Virus record (IMG/VR): IMGVR_UViG_3300017917_002270
Location: 1-23,682 of that record
Reading direction: 5' to 3' (one strand)
DNA length: 23,682 bases
Source of the DNA: a virus
In this document: positions 1-6,954 of the stretch, piece after piece
How positions within the stretch are numbered: the first letter of the stretch is position 1
Layout of the letters: every line of letters begins with the position of its first letter
The notes under the pieces: generated by a model
What the model was told of the DNA's origin: nothing
The model's input: the letters and a program-made list of their open reading frames with translations, nothing else
Databases searched by the model: none
Position numbers and translations under genes: made by a program

Positions 1-977
1 GGAATACCAAATCCTTCAGAATTCGCCCATTGTACATAAACATCGAATAGGTTGTAAATTTCATTAAGTATCTCTACTTTAACACCATTTTGAACACTAG
101 GAGTTTTTGCAGCACCATTACAATTCAAACAAGGATATACAGCATCATTAAAAAAGGAAACAAAACTATTGAGACAATTAGTACAGGTATACGTAGTCAG
201 AACATTCGCACAAAGTTCGTTTTCCTTAATTAACCTTGCTATATCCCAGCCCAAATCTGGGTAGGCGGTGTGTAAATACAGAAATACCTTGCTTGTATCT
301 TTTCCTTCCTTTTTTAATTTATCCAGTAATTTTTTAAATGAGATACATAAATCTGGATACAACTTGCGTTTTTGATTGCGCATTACTGTTCCAACAATAA
401 ATGCATCTTCTGGTAAACCAGCCTTCTTTTTATGTTCAGCCTTATTTGTTACTGGAATAAACTTATTATAATCAACACCAGGAGATAAAACAATTGGGCG
501 TAAATCACCCTGTTTTTCGAGTAGTGATTTTGCCCAATTTGTGTATGTTCCCAAATAATCAACTTTGGAATAATCTGCTATCCATTGCTCATTTTGTGGT
601 TCTGCATCTACAGTTGGAACCCATAAAAACTTAAAACATTTTTTATATGGTGAATCTAATATATGTGCTGACATCCAGTGGTCTAAAAATGAGACAACAA
701 GGTCCGGTTGAAAATGAAGACAAACATCCTCAAATCTCCACGAACCCCATTGCCAACTCATATTACCGTTATAAGCATCTTTTTGATGGTCTAATGGTAG
801 ATTACCATAATAAGTCCACGGAATTTGATTTCTTTGATTAAAATGTGGGTCACCATAATTTGAAAATTCGGCAACTTGAAAACCTAGGGCATGTAAACGA
901 CTACATAAATTATATGTAATCGTTCCATATCCAGTAGCTAGAAAAGACGCTTCTCCAGTAATTAGAATTCGTTTCAT
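1..977 (-). CDS. GT-B fold glycosyltransferase with zinc-ribbon insertion (C-terminus beyond window)
   Basis: The frame is open from an ATG at 975-977 to the left edge, giving about 325 residues of a longer protein. The N-terminus (ILITGEASFLATGYGTITYN) resembles the first Rossmann strand and glycine-rich loop of GT4/GT1-like GT-B enzymes. The partial end, ANSEGFGIP, matches the start of the donor-binding E-x7-E region. The missing part should hold the rest of the nucleotide-sugar site. Between the two domains lie CTNC and, about 16 residues on, CLNC, a four-cysteine zinc-ribbon pattern. Members of this family transfer a sugar from an activated donor; the acceptor here is unknown and could be modified phage DNA, a virion protein or host surface glycan. 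Its ATG overlaps the stop of the upstream gene (ATGA). The family call is fairly secure; the substrate is not inferable. Confidence 0.8.
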   Translation of the reverse strand, partial: MKRILITGEASFLATGYGTITYNLCSRLHALGFQVAEFSNYGDPHFNQRNQIPWTYYGNLPLDHQKDAYNGNMSWQWGSWRFEDVCLHFQPDLVVSFLDHWMSAHILDSPYKKCFKFLWVPTVDAEPQNEQWIADYSKVDYLGTYTNWAKSLLEKQGDLRPIVLSPGVDYNKFIPVTNKAEHKKKAGLPEDAFIVGTVMRNQKRKLYPDLCISFKKLLDKLKKEGKDTSKVFLYLHTAYPDLGWDIARLIKENELCANVLTTYTCTNCLNSFVSFFNDAVYPCLNCNGAAKTPSVQNGVKVEILNEIYNLFDVYVQWANSEGFGI

Positions 978-1183
978 TCTTTGTCAATTTGTATTGAGTT
1001 TCTAAATCTATTTAATAATACTTCTTGTGCCAAGCCAGTATCGCTATACAATCTAAAATGAAATGAAAATGTTTCACTGTCAAATTTAGTTGGAATTTTT
1101 GTAAATCCAGCCTGTTTTAAGACAAGTATATTATTATTAATTTCATCTTGTGTTAAGTTAATAGAAATGTTTAACGCAAACAT
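974..1183 (-). CDS. small hypothetical protein, 69 aa
   Basis: A 69-residue protein I do not recognise. It has a predicted short alpha-beta make-up: a helical stretch starting LTQDEINNNILVLKQAGF is followed by alternating strand-like residues. It has no cysteines, no membrane segment and no signal peptide. It is tightly embedded: its ATG overlaps the ssb stop by one base (TAATG), and its TGA overlaps the glycosyltransferase ATG (ATGA). Translational coupling at both ends supports it as a real gene. Confidence 0.6.
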   Translation of the reverse strand: MFALNISINLTQDEINNNILVLKQAGFTKIPTKFDSETFSFHFRLYSDTGLAQEVLLNRFRNSIQIDKE

Positions 1184-1602
1184 TAAAATGGAATATCCTC
1201 ATTATCAGAACTTGCGGGTGCTGCCTTCTTTCCATTCTTAGCTTTTGGCTTTGCTTCAGGTTCAGGTTCGGAATCTCCATCTGCCGGCGCATTATCAGAC
1301 TTAGAACCAAGCATCATAATATGCTCGGCTTTAATAAAGACCTTGCTGCGCTTTTCACCATCCTTTTCCCATGAATCTTGCACTAATTCACCAAGAACAG
1401 CAACCTGTTTGCCCTTAGTAATATATTCTTCGGCAATTTCGGCACCCTTGCCCCAAATTTCAACGTCAAAAAAGTTGGTTTTATCCTTTTTGTAACCATC
1501 TACTGCTAAACCAAACTTAGCAACTTTGGTTTCACCAACATCTTTAACTTCAGGGTCTCGTGTTAATCGTCCAACTAGTGTAACTGAATTATTCGCTCTC
1601 AT
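1183..1602 (-). CDS. ssb: single-stranded DNA-binding protein
   Basis: A 139-residue SSB of bacterial type. Residues 1 to about 100 form the OB-fold, opening with NSVTLVGRLTRDPEVK and including FFDVEIWGKGAE and KGKQVAVLGEL, which match core strands of the family. A flexible tail rich in Pro, Glu, Lys and Ala follows and ends in the acidic tip SDNEDIPF. In bacterial SSBs this DIPF-like tip recruits replication and repair partners; here it may contact the phage's own helicase, primase or nucleases, which is inference. The gene lies just downstream of the C-terminal polymerase half and one small gene, and its start overlaps that gene by 14 bases. Its base composition is visibly less AT-rich than neighbouring hypothetical genes. 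Confidence 0.95.
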   Translation of the reverse strand: MRANNSVTLVGRLTRDPEVKDVGETKVAKFGLAVDGYKKDKTNFFDVEIWGKGAEIAEEYITKGKQVAVLGELVQDSWEKDGEKRSKVFIKAEHIMMLGSKSDNAPADGDSEPEPEAKPKAKNGKKAAPASSDNEDIPF

Positions 1603-2122
1603 GTGTAAATCCTTGTAAAAATATTTGTTTAACTATTTGATAGCCTTCATTTACTTTAGATTGTTCGCTTAGACTATCTATTTCTGGCGAAAAACCATTC
1701 TCAATTCCATAACTAACAATTGTGATTAAATCTTGCTCTTTTTTAGAACATTTATTATCTCCCAATAACATAAAAATTTTTGATATAGGTTCATTATCAA
1801 CATTATCTATACTTTTTGATGTTTCATCATTAAAATTAATTAATTCTGGTGGATAATTTAAACGATTACATTCTAATATAATGTCTAATATAGCAAGCAT
1901 TTTTAAGCTGTATGATGGAGCTTTAATAATATCACTTTTACCATTAAGATTTTTGATAATCTTATTTTTCTTAAATTCATATGTGATATATTTTGGTTCA
2001 ATATTAGTCAACTTATTTTTTTGACCTGGTAATGTTAAGACCACCAATCCACTTGTTTTATTTAATTTAACACTATAATCAATTTTGGTTAAATTGTCTT
2101 TTATTTTGTTTAAATTTGCCAT
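1589..2122 (-). CDS. hypothetical protein between polymerase C-half and ssb, 177 aa
   Basis: A 177-residue, Lys/Asn/Ile-rich protein that I do not recognise. The first 70 residues look like a small beta-rich domain (SVKLNKTSGLVVLTLPGQ, YITYEFKKNKIIKNLNG). The rest is mainly helical, with an acidic linker around residues 98-112. It has no membrane segment or metal motif. Its ATG lies 13 bases inside the end of the polymerase C-terminal gene, and its stop lies inside the start of ssb. This position suggests co-expression with the replisome and perhaps an accessory role, but no function can be assigned. Confidence 0.6.
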   Translation of the reverse strand: MANLNKIKDNLTKIDYSVKLNKTSGLVVLTLPGQKNKLTNIEPKYITYEFKKNKIIKNLNGKSDIIKAPSYSLKMLAILDIILECNRLNYPPELINFNDETSKSIDNVDNEPISKIFMLLGDNKCSKKEQDLITIVSYGIENGFSPEIDSLSEQSKVNEGYQIVKQIFLQGFTHESE

Positions 2123-3714
2123 ACTTTTTCTACCAAAATGCTCTCACCCTTTTCTTTATTTTCACTACGTTTGCATCGTAGTAATACTGTATTACCGTCA
2201 GATAATATGTCGCGATATGTTTCGTATATATCTGCAAAAGCCACGATATTATCCATTCTTGTTGATTTATCTGATGCTGTAATAAATGCCATACATTTAC
2301 CAAAACTATTGCTAGTCTGTTTTTTAATAGTATACTCACGTACAGCCTCTAACAATACTGCAACAACCATATATTCCGAATCATAACCATTTTGAATTTG
2401 TTGCAGTGTACAATTAGCAACACTTACATCTCTATCATCCAATTTAGTCTTAGTGATTGGAACACCCAAGTAAAATTCCTCTTGAAACGAAATAAAATCG
2501 GCAGAGTCTTTCAGAGAAAATGGCGGATTGTCCAGTTCGTTCTTGATTTCTTGCAGTTTACTCAGTGTGTTTGATGCAGGTTTCCTATTGTTTATTTTAG
2601 GAGGATTGGCTAAATAAATTCCTATTAATTCCGATAAAGATGCTGGTTTTTGCGTTTCTAATATCTGTGCAAATGCTTTTAACTGGGTCGCGGTTAAATT
2701 ATTGAACCGATTATATTCGAACTGCATTTTTTGCCGGTCAACACCCATATAATCTAGGGCACCACTTAAAATCAAGGATTTCATAATTCCTGCTGAAATA
2801 TCTACAGACGTAAGAAATTCTAGCCAAGATAAATTCTTAATTGTCCCCTTTGTTGCTTCTATATTAGAAATTGTTGATATAATCTTGTCAATTGATGCGT
2901 CTCCTATTTCTCGAATAGAAGATAGACCAAAATAAATTCCATCTTCGTGATATTCAAAATCCTTATTTTTATTATAGAGACTTGGACCAAAAACTTCTAT
3001 ATTAAAAGATTTAGCGTCATTGATTAATTCATTGATAGCAGTAAATTTATCTGCTGAGTCTTTAGCATTACGCAACCAAGATACGAAAAATTCTTTCGTA
3101 TAATTTGCTTTCAAATAAGCTGTAATATAACATGTTTGAGCATAACTAACGCCGTGACTTAAATTGAATGAATATCTTTGAGATTTTTCCAAAATATCGA
3201 AAATTTTATCGGCTTCATCGCGGGTACATTTACCAATCTTTTCAGCACCATTAACAAATTTAGACCTAAGTGGTGCCATTAACTCTGGTTTCTTTTTAGC
3301 AGCAGCTTTACGGAAGTCATCTGCTTCTTGTAGATTAAAACCTGCTATTTCTCTACAAATAGACATAGCTTGTTCTTGATACACTAAAATTTGATAAGTA
3401 TCACGTAATAATGGTTCCAAACATGGGAACAATGGTTTAGTTGGTAATTCTCCATTTTTACGCATACAATATAGAGTTGCCATGTTTTTACCAGACTCTT
3501 CATCTTGAACCTCAAGAGTACCTGGTCTAACAATTGAGATTAAATCTGCTAGTTGTTTTAGCTTTTCAGGCTTCAGTTTTTTACTATATGTTCTTAATAA
3601 GGGTGACTCAATTTGAAAACAACCAATGGTTCTGCCAGAACCAATCAATTCATATGTAGCTTCATCGTCATACTGATATCCTGGAGCAGTAAGTTTTTTA
3701 AGTAAATCACTCAT
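2110..3714 (-). CDS. dnaE: DNA polymerase III alpha subunit, C-terminal half (fingers, HhH, OB)
   Basis: A 534-residue chain equivalent to the C-terminal half of a bacterial C-family replicase. It opens with a Met in the short linker after the palm, then reads GRTIGCFQIESPLL and IVRPGTLE, counterparts of E. coli VFQLES and RPGPL. Fingers motifs follow: VYQEQAM (111-117), ADDFRKAAAKK (131-141) and YSFNLSHGVSYA (181-192). IYFGLSSIREIG (260-271) belongs to the helix-hairpin-helix region. An OB-fold occupies roughly 430-534. The palm and its catalytic aspartates are absent; they are on the separate chain at 6955-8841. No tau-binding domain and no clear clamp-binding pentapeptide were recognised. 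The ATG has an 8-base overlap with the upstream gene. It presumably works only when assembled with the other half. Confidence 0.93.
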   Translation of the reverse strand: MSDLLKKLTAPGYQYDDEATYELIGSGRTIGCFQIESPLLRTYSKKLKPEKLKQLADLISIVRPGTLEVQDEESGKNMATLYCMRKNGELPTKPLFPCLEPLLRDTYQILVYQEQAMSICREIAGFNLQEADDFRKAAAKKKPELMAPLRSKFVNGAEKIGKCTRDEADKIFDILEKSQRYSFNLSHGVSYAQTCYITAYLKANYTKEFFVSWLRNAKDSADKFTAINELINDAKSFNIEVFGPSLYNKNKDFEYHEDGIYFGLSSIREIGDASIDKIISTISNIEATKGTIKNLSWLEFLTSVDISAGIMKSLILSGALDYMGVDRQKMQFEYNRFNNLTATQLKAFAQILETQKPASLSELIGIYLANPPKINNRKPASNTLSKLQEIKNELDNPPFSLKDSADFISFQEEFYLGVPITKTKLDDRDVSVANCTLQQIQNGYDSEYMVVAVLLEAVREYTIKKQTSNSFGKCMAFITASDKSTRMDNIVAFADIYETYRDILSDGNTVLLRCKRSENKEKGESILVEKVWQI

Positions 3715-4015
3715 ATTGAATATATTCTGTATTTAGAACAAAAGAATTATTTTTCCACATATTTTGTTGTTCTATTATTGTTTTATTTTGTTCTTTAAGT
3801 TTTTGTTCTTTAAGTTGTTTAATTAAAACTAATCTAGCTCTTTTATCTTGACAATCGTTACAAATAAATACATAATTATGTTCTATATATAAATATGATT
3901 GCATAGAACTGAGTGCAACTTCAAAAGTTTTACGACATTCTTCACATGGAATATCAACATTTTGATTTTTATTAACTATATAGTTTCTATTTAAATAATT
4001 AATCTGTGTTACCAT
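3707..4015 (-). CDS. small zinc-ribbon-like protein, 102 aa
   Basis: A hypothetical protein with two cysteine pairs, CEEC near residue 25 and CNDC about 25 residues later, a typical spacing for one zinc ribbon. A long charged helix rich in Lys, Gln and Glu follows and could form a coiled coil. I chose the ATG at 4013-4015 (MVTQINYL) because GAGAG lies nine bases upstream; the frame is also open to a TTG at 4033. The gene sits between the proofreading-type exonuclease and the polymerase C-half, overlapping both. It could be a nucleic-acid or protein adaptor, but the function is unknown. Confidence 0.6.
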   Translation of the reverse strand: MVTQINYLNRNYIVNKNQNVDIPCEECRKTFEVALSSMQSYLYIEHNYVFICNDCQDKRARLVLIKQLKEQKLKEQNKTIIEQQNMWKNNSFVLNTEYIQYE

Positions 4016-4616
4016 TAGAAAATGCTCTCTCAAACTTCACTTTATTCATTTTATATACTTTAAGCAATCTAATTGCAATTTTAGCACAATCACGTGCATC
4101 AATTAATGCATTATGTGCTCCATCTCTTGACAATCCAACTAAATCGCGTAAATCATTTAGACTTGTTACACTGTAATCTTTAGTAAAGAATGTCCAGCGA
4201 AACATATCGTCCATTAAATCCAAACGATTAACTTTATGGAATAGAAGGTCTGTGTTTAAACCCTTTGCAGTTAAAAATGGCGTATCGAACTTATTAATAT
4301 TATATCCAGCAGGAATAGGAGAATCCCAACCTGTTTTACCTCGTCTCCATCGTTTAATATATTCACTAAACAACGAGATAGCATTATCAATTTTTGGACC
4401 TTTCATAACTTCTTGAAGCGAAAGCCCAGTATAACTCCAAGTTTTATCTTCTATGATATCTGGATTTTCGGGTTTTATCACTGTGTAAAATTCACTATTT
4501 GGAATAATAGATAATCTAACAGGGTCAACAACAACAGAACCAATTGATAAAATTTGGTCAGTTGTTTCTAGGCCAGAAGTTTCAATATCGAAGAAAAGAA
4601 AATAGTTGTTATTCAT
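3999..4616 (-). CDS. DEDDh 3'-5' exonuclease (DnaQ/epsilon-like)
   Basis: A 205-residue exonuclease of the DEDDh class, which removes 3' nucleotides with two metal ions. Exo I is FFDIETSGLE with D10 and E12. Exo II is YNINKFDTPFL with D111. Exo III is DGAHNALIDARDCAK, with the catalytic His168 and Asp173. All five DEDDh residues are present, so it should be active. The most likely role is proofreading for the phage's split polymerase, because the gene lies between the two halves; repair or RNA trimming remain alternatives. No clamp-binding motif was recognised in the short C-terminus. I chose the ATG at 4614-4616, which overlaps the upstream TGA (ATGA), over an in-frame TTG at 4634. Confidence 0.88.
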   Translation of the reverse strand: MNNNYFLFFDIETSGLETTDQILSIGSVVVDPVRLSIIPNSEFYTVIKPENPDIIEDKTWSYTGLSLQEVMKGPKIDNAISLFSEYIKRWRRGKTGWDSPIPAGYNINKFDTPFLTAKGLNTDLLFHKVNRLDLMDDMFRWTFFTKDYSVTSLNDLRDLVGLSRDGAHNALIDARDCAKIAIRLLKVYKMNKVKFERAFSNGNTD

Positions 4617-4924
4617 CTGTAATAAGACCCGCAATCACAATGGTCTGGAGCATAATTCCATTCATCGTCTTCATTTAATCTCCAACACTCTATTTTATAG
4701 CACATAGAACAATGTCGTATTAATACATCTTCGTCAGAATATTTAATATCTTCTGGTATACTATCATACCATTTCACGCGCCTATCTTGAACATCGGACC
4801 TTCTTTTATTGATTAGTTTATCATGAATATTACGAACAATAGTTTCGGTTAATTTATATACTGGATTATTAAATATCCATTCATAATCTGTTCCATTTTT
4901 GACTGGATAACCATCTAGCTCCAT
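4613..4924 (-). CDS. hypothetical cysteine-containing protein, 103 aa
   Basis: An unrecognised 103-residue protein, strongly charged and rich in Asp, Arg, Trp and Tyr. Its C-terminus carries a likely metal site: HCSMC, a further Cys about five residues on, and HCDC just before the end. This arrangement of His and Cys could hold one or two zinc ions. There is no membrane segment. It starts two bases after the UDG-like gene and ends in an ATGA overlap with the exonuclease, so it is coupled to the replicase gene set. Confidence 0.6.
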   Translation of the reverse strand: MELDGYPVKNGTDYEWIFNNPVYKLTETIVRNIHDKLINKRRSDVQDRRVKWYDSIPEDIKYSDEDVLIRHCSMCYKIECWRLNEDDEWNYAPDHCDCGSYYR

Positions 4925-4926
4925 TT

Positions 4927-5445
4927 TTATAATTCCTGTAATAATTGTGTTTTAAATGTATTTACTTCAAAAGTACCGCCATTCATAATATATGAAGGAT
5001 GATAACATAATTTATACTTTATAAAATGTGTTATTGAAAATGGTAAGATAACTTCGGAATTTTGAATTAATTTATTTTCGGTAGTTTTTAGTGTACTTTT
5101 TAATCTTGGAAAGATAGCCTTTTGCCCCAATAGAAATATAGTTGAGGGTTGAATTTTTTCAATTTCTTTCAAAAGATGAGATTCACAAATTTGACTATAT
5201 TGTTTCCATGCTTTAGTTGTAGTATCTACTGGACATTTTAATAAACTAGTTGAATATATTAAATCTTTATCAATATTACATTCTTGTAAAATTTTATCTA
5301 CAAATTTTTGTGTTATTTGATTAATAGGTACGTGATAAATAAACATCCACTTAGCAGATTTTTTACCAATTCCTGGTATTGGACTTACGCATCTCGAACT
5401 AAGTGGACATAATGTACAATTCAAAACATCTTCTTTTATTGACAT
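4927..5445 (-). CDS. uracil-DNA glycosylase superfamily protein, family 4-like, degenerate active site
   Basis: A 172-residue protein with the layout of a family 4 (Fe-S) uracil-DNA glycosylase. The four expected cluster cysteines are visible: C10 and C13 (NCTLCPL), C71 (SLLKCP) and C87 (SQICESHLL). The central IQPSTIFLLGQKA and late CYHPSYI (H149) also align with the family. However, the catalytic motif 1, normally like GEGPG followed by a PFVG loop, is replaced by FIYHVPINQ. The enzyme may therefore be inactive, have altered specificity, or serve as a DNA-binding or structural partner of the polymerase. UDG-like domains are also found attached to phage SPO1-type polymerases, which fits a replisome role. 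The start is an ATG in a TAATG overlap with the upstream gene. Confidence 0.7.
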   Translation of the reverse strand: MSIKEDVLNCTLCPLSSRCVSPIPGIGKKSAKWMFIYHVPINQITQKFVDKILQECNIDKDLIYSTSLLKCPVDTTTKAWKQYSQICESHLLKEIEKIQPSTIFLLGQKAIFPRLKSTLKTTENKLIQNSEVILPFSITHFIKYKLCYHPSYIMNGGTFEVNTFKTQLLQEL

Positions 5446-5717
5446 TATAACATTTTAACTTGAATATAGTTATCTTTATCTGGGGATGATATTGCCATGC
5501 CTAATTTTGTATATCCTTTACGTTTAGTTTTTACAACTTTACCAGTTTTGGTACTTATATATATTGTATCACCAACAGATATTTTCTTATTCATAGTTTG
5601 AGTTATAATTATATTTCCACTGTGATATATTGGTAATAATAATCTAACATCTAAAGGATATGGATTTTCGGTAAGAGACAAACCCATCCAAAAGACAGTG
5701 TCTAATAATAATTTCAT
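5445..5717 (-). CDS. small beta-rich hypothetical protein, 90 aa
   Basis: A 90-residue protein with a beta-strand and turn pattern (SVGDTIYISTKTGKVVKTKR, LGMAISSPDKDNYIQVKML). The order GD-[hydrophobic]-Gly turn-LGxAx-hydrophobic end is reminiscent of small phage capsid-associated DUF2190-like proteins. The match is by eye and weak. There are no cysteines and no convincing signal peptide. It is fused by an ATGA overlap to the IMPDH-family gene and by TAATG to the UDG-like gene. Confidence 0.55.
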   Translation of the reverse strand: MKLLLDTVFWMGLSLTENPYPLDVRLLLPIYHSGNIIITQTMNKKISVGDTIYISTKTGKVVKTKRKGYTKLGMAISSPDKDNYIQVKML

Positions 5718-6724
5718 ATTTCAATCACACGTACATTTTTCCTAAAATCTGGTAAATATTTAGCGTTCATATAAGACATAGATGACTGTAAACCACCCTT
5801 AAATCTTTTAATTACATTCTCAACATGTCCGCTGTAATTAACTAGTGTTTCTCTTCCTTCAATATATGTTGGTTTATTTCCACTATTTTCTTGTTGAACA
5901 GAGAATGATGCAGCACCACGCAACACTTTCTTTAGAACTCCATCAACCTTTAACATAGATGATGGTGATTCTGCACATCCAGCTAAAATACCACCAACCA
6001 TTACGGCATCAGCACCAAGAGCTAATGCCTTACACATATCTGCTGGTATTTTAATTCCACCATCTGCAATTATCTCTGCTGGTCGATAACATCTTTGAAT
6101 TTTTTCTCTTCCATTGACTATTTCTTCAATTAATGATGCCATTGGATAATATATACCAGTTTCAGTTTTAGTTTCACAAACACTTCCACCAGCAATACCA
6201 ACTCGTACTGCACTAACACCTAAATCATTTAGATAATGATATCCTTCAATGGATGCTACATTACCAACGATAATACCTGTTCTTCCATAAGAATCAATAT
6301 TGCCTAAATTAGATATATATTCTATAGTTTTTTCAATTTGTTTATTGGCACCATTAGCAGTATCGACACAAAATAGACGACAACCTACATTAAATAATTC
6401 TTCTATTCTATTGAATTCTTTTAAACCTACGGCACATCCTATTCTAGATTTTTCTATAGAACTTAAATCATTTTTTTCTGATAAAAGAAATTCTATTTTT
6501 TGTTCTTCTATACTTTGAAATCGATGAATAAGACCCATACAACCCAATTTAGCTAATTGGACCGCCATTTGTCCATTACAAACATCTGGCATTGGAGCCG
6601 ATATAATTGGTACATCCAATGTTATTGTACTAATTTTTGTGGATGTATTTACGCATGAACGACTTATAACATCAGATACTACTCTGGGCACTAATGAAAT
6701 GTGTTGATAATCTAATTTTTTCAC
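5714..6724 (-). CDS. IMP dehydrogenase / GMP reductase family enzyme
   Basis: A 336-residue TIM-barrel enzyme of the family that interconverts IMP with XMP (IMPDH) or GMP (GMP reductase) through a covalent cysteine intermediate. Visible landmarks are DTANG (121-125), the catalytic loop AGGSVCETKTETG with Cys183, the phosphate-binding IADGGIK (219-225) and MVGGILAG (242-249), the RG at 269-270, and the YIEG and GGLQSSMSYMNA segments near the C-terminus. There is no CBS pair, and the overall length is close to GMP reductase. TGIYYP after the catalytic loop also leans toward GMP reductase, but I would not decide between them. It could bias guanine nucleotide supply for phage DNA or a modification pathway. 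The start is a GTG in a GTGA overlap with the upstream gene. Confidence 0.88.
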   Translation of the reverse strand: MKKLDYQHISLVPRVVSDVISRSCVNTSTKISTITLDVPIISAPMPDVCNGQMAVQLAKLGCMGLIHRFQSIEEQKIEFLLSEKNDLSSIEKSRIGCAVGLKEFNRIEELFNVGCRLFCVDTANGANKQIEKTIEYISNLGNIDSYGRTGIIVGNVASIEGYHYLNDLGVSAVRVGIAGGSVCETKTETGIYYPMASLIEEIVNGREKIQRCYRPAEIIADGGIKIPADMCKALALGADAVMVGGILAGCAESPSSMLKVDGVLKKVLRGAASFSVQQENSGNKPTYIEGRETLVNYSGHVENVIKRFKGGLQSSMSYMNAKYLPDFRKNVRVIEI

Positions 6725-6954
6725 TTTAAAATTTCCTTAAACTCTGAAACAAATGATTCTAATTCTGGGTCATAATTAGAAGTATTCCAATGTGTATATT
6801 TTGGATTATCTTCTATTGCTTTCTTGAGACAGGATAAATGTAAATTTGTATCCCACTCCCACGAAAATAGCCAATCTATTTCTTCATCATCAGTCATATA
6901 ACAAAACCAACATCCACCCTTAGCTGGGGTACTTTTTCTTTCATTTTTCTTCAT
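6721..6954 (-). CDS. small putative zinc-binding protein, 77 aa
   Basis: A 77-residue hypothetical protein with CWFC near residue 15 and LHLSC about 24 residues later, so a CxxC plus HxxC site for a single zinc is likely. The rest is acidic and aromatic (four Trp). The ATG follows immediately after the TAA of the polymerase N-half (TAAATG), and its TGA overlaps the GTG of the IMPDH-family gene. No function can be assigned; it may be a small adaptor or host-takeover protein. Confidence 0.6.
   Translation of the reverse strand: MKKNERKSTPAKGGCWFCYMTDDEEIDWLFSWEWDTNLHLSCLKKAIEDNPKYTHWNTSNYDPELESFVSEFKEILK

Noticed and set aside
2085-2574. Several short plus-strand and alternative-frame reading frames
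   Set aside because: All fall within the polymerase C-half gene, which has clear family motifs, and their products have no coherent features.
5445-5717. Firm assignment of the 90-residue protein as a capsid decoration protein
   Set aside because: The likeness to DUF2190-type proteins is only a general beta and glycine pattern and the neighbours are replication genes, so I left it as hypothetical.
3707-6954. The interval between polymerase halves as a group I or II intron or intein insertion
   Set aside because: The interval is filled by seven tightly packed genes with no room for a catalytic RNA, and neither polymerase end has intein or splice-like sequence.
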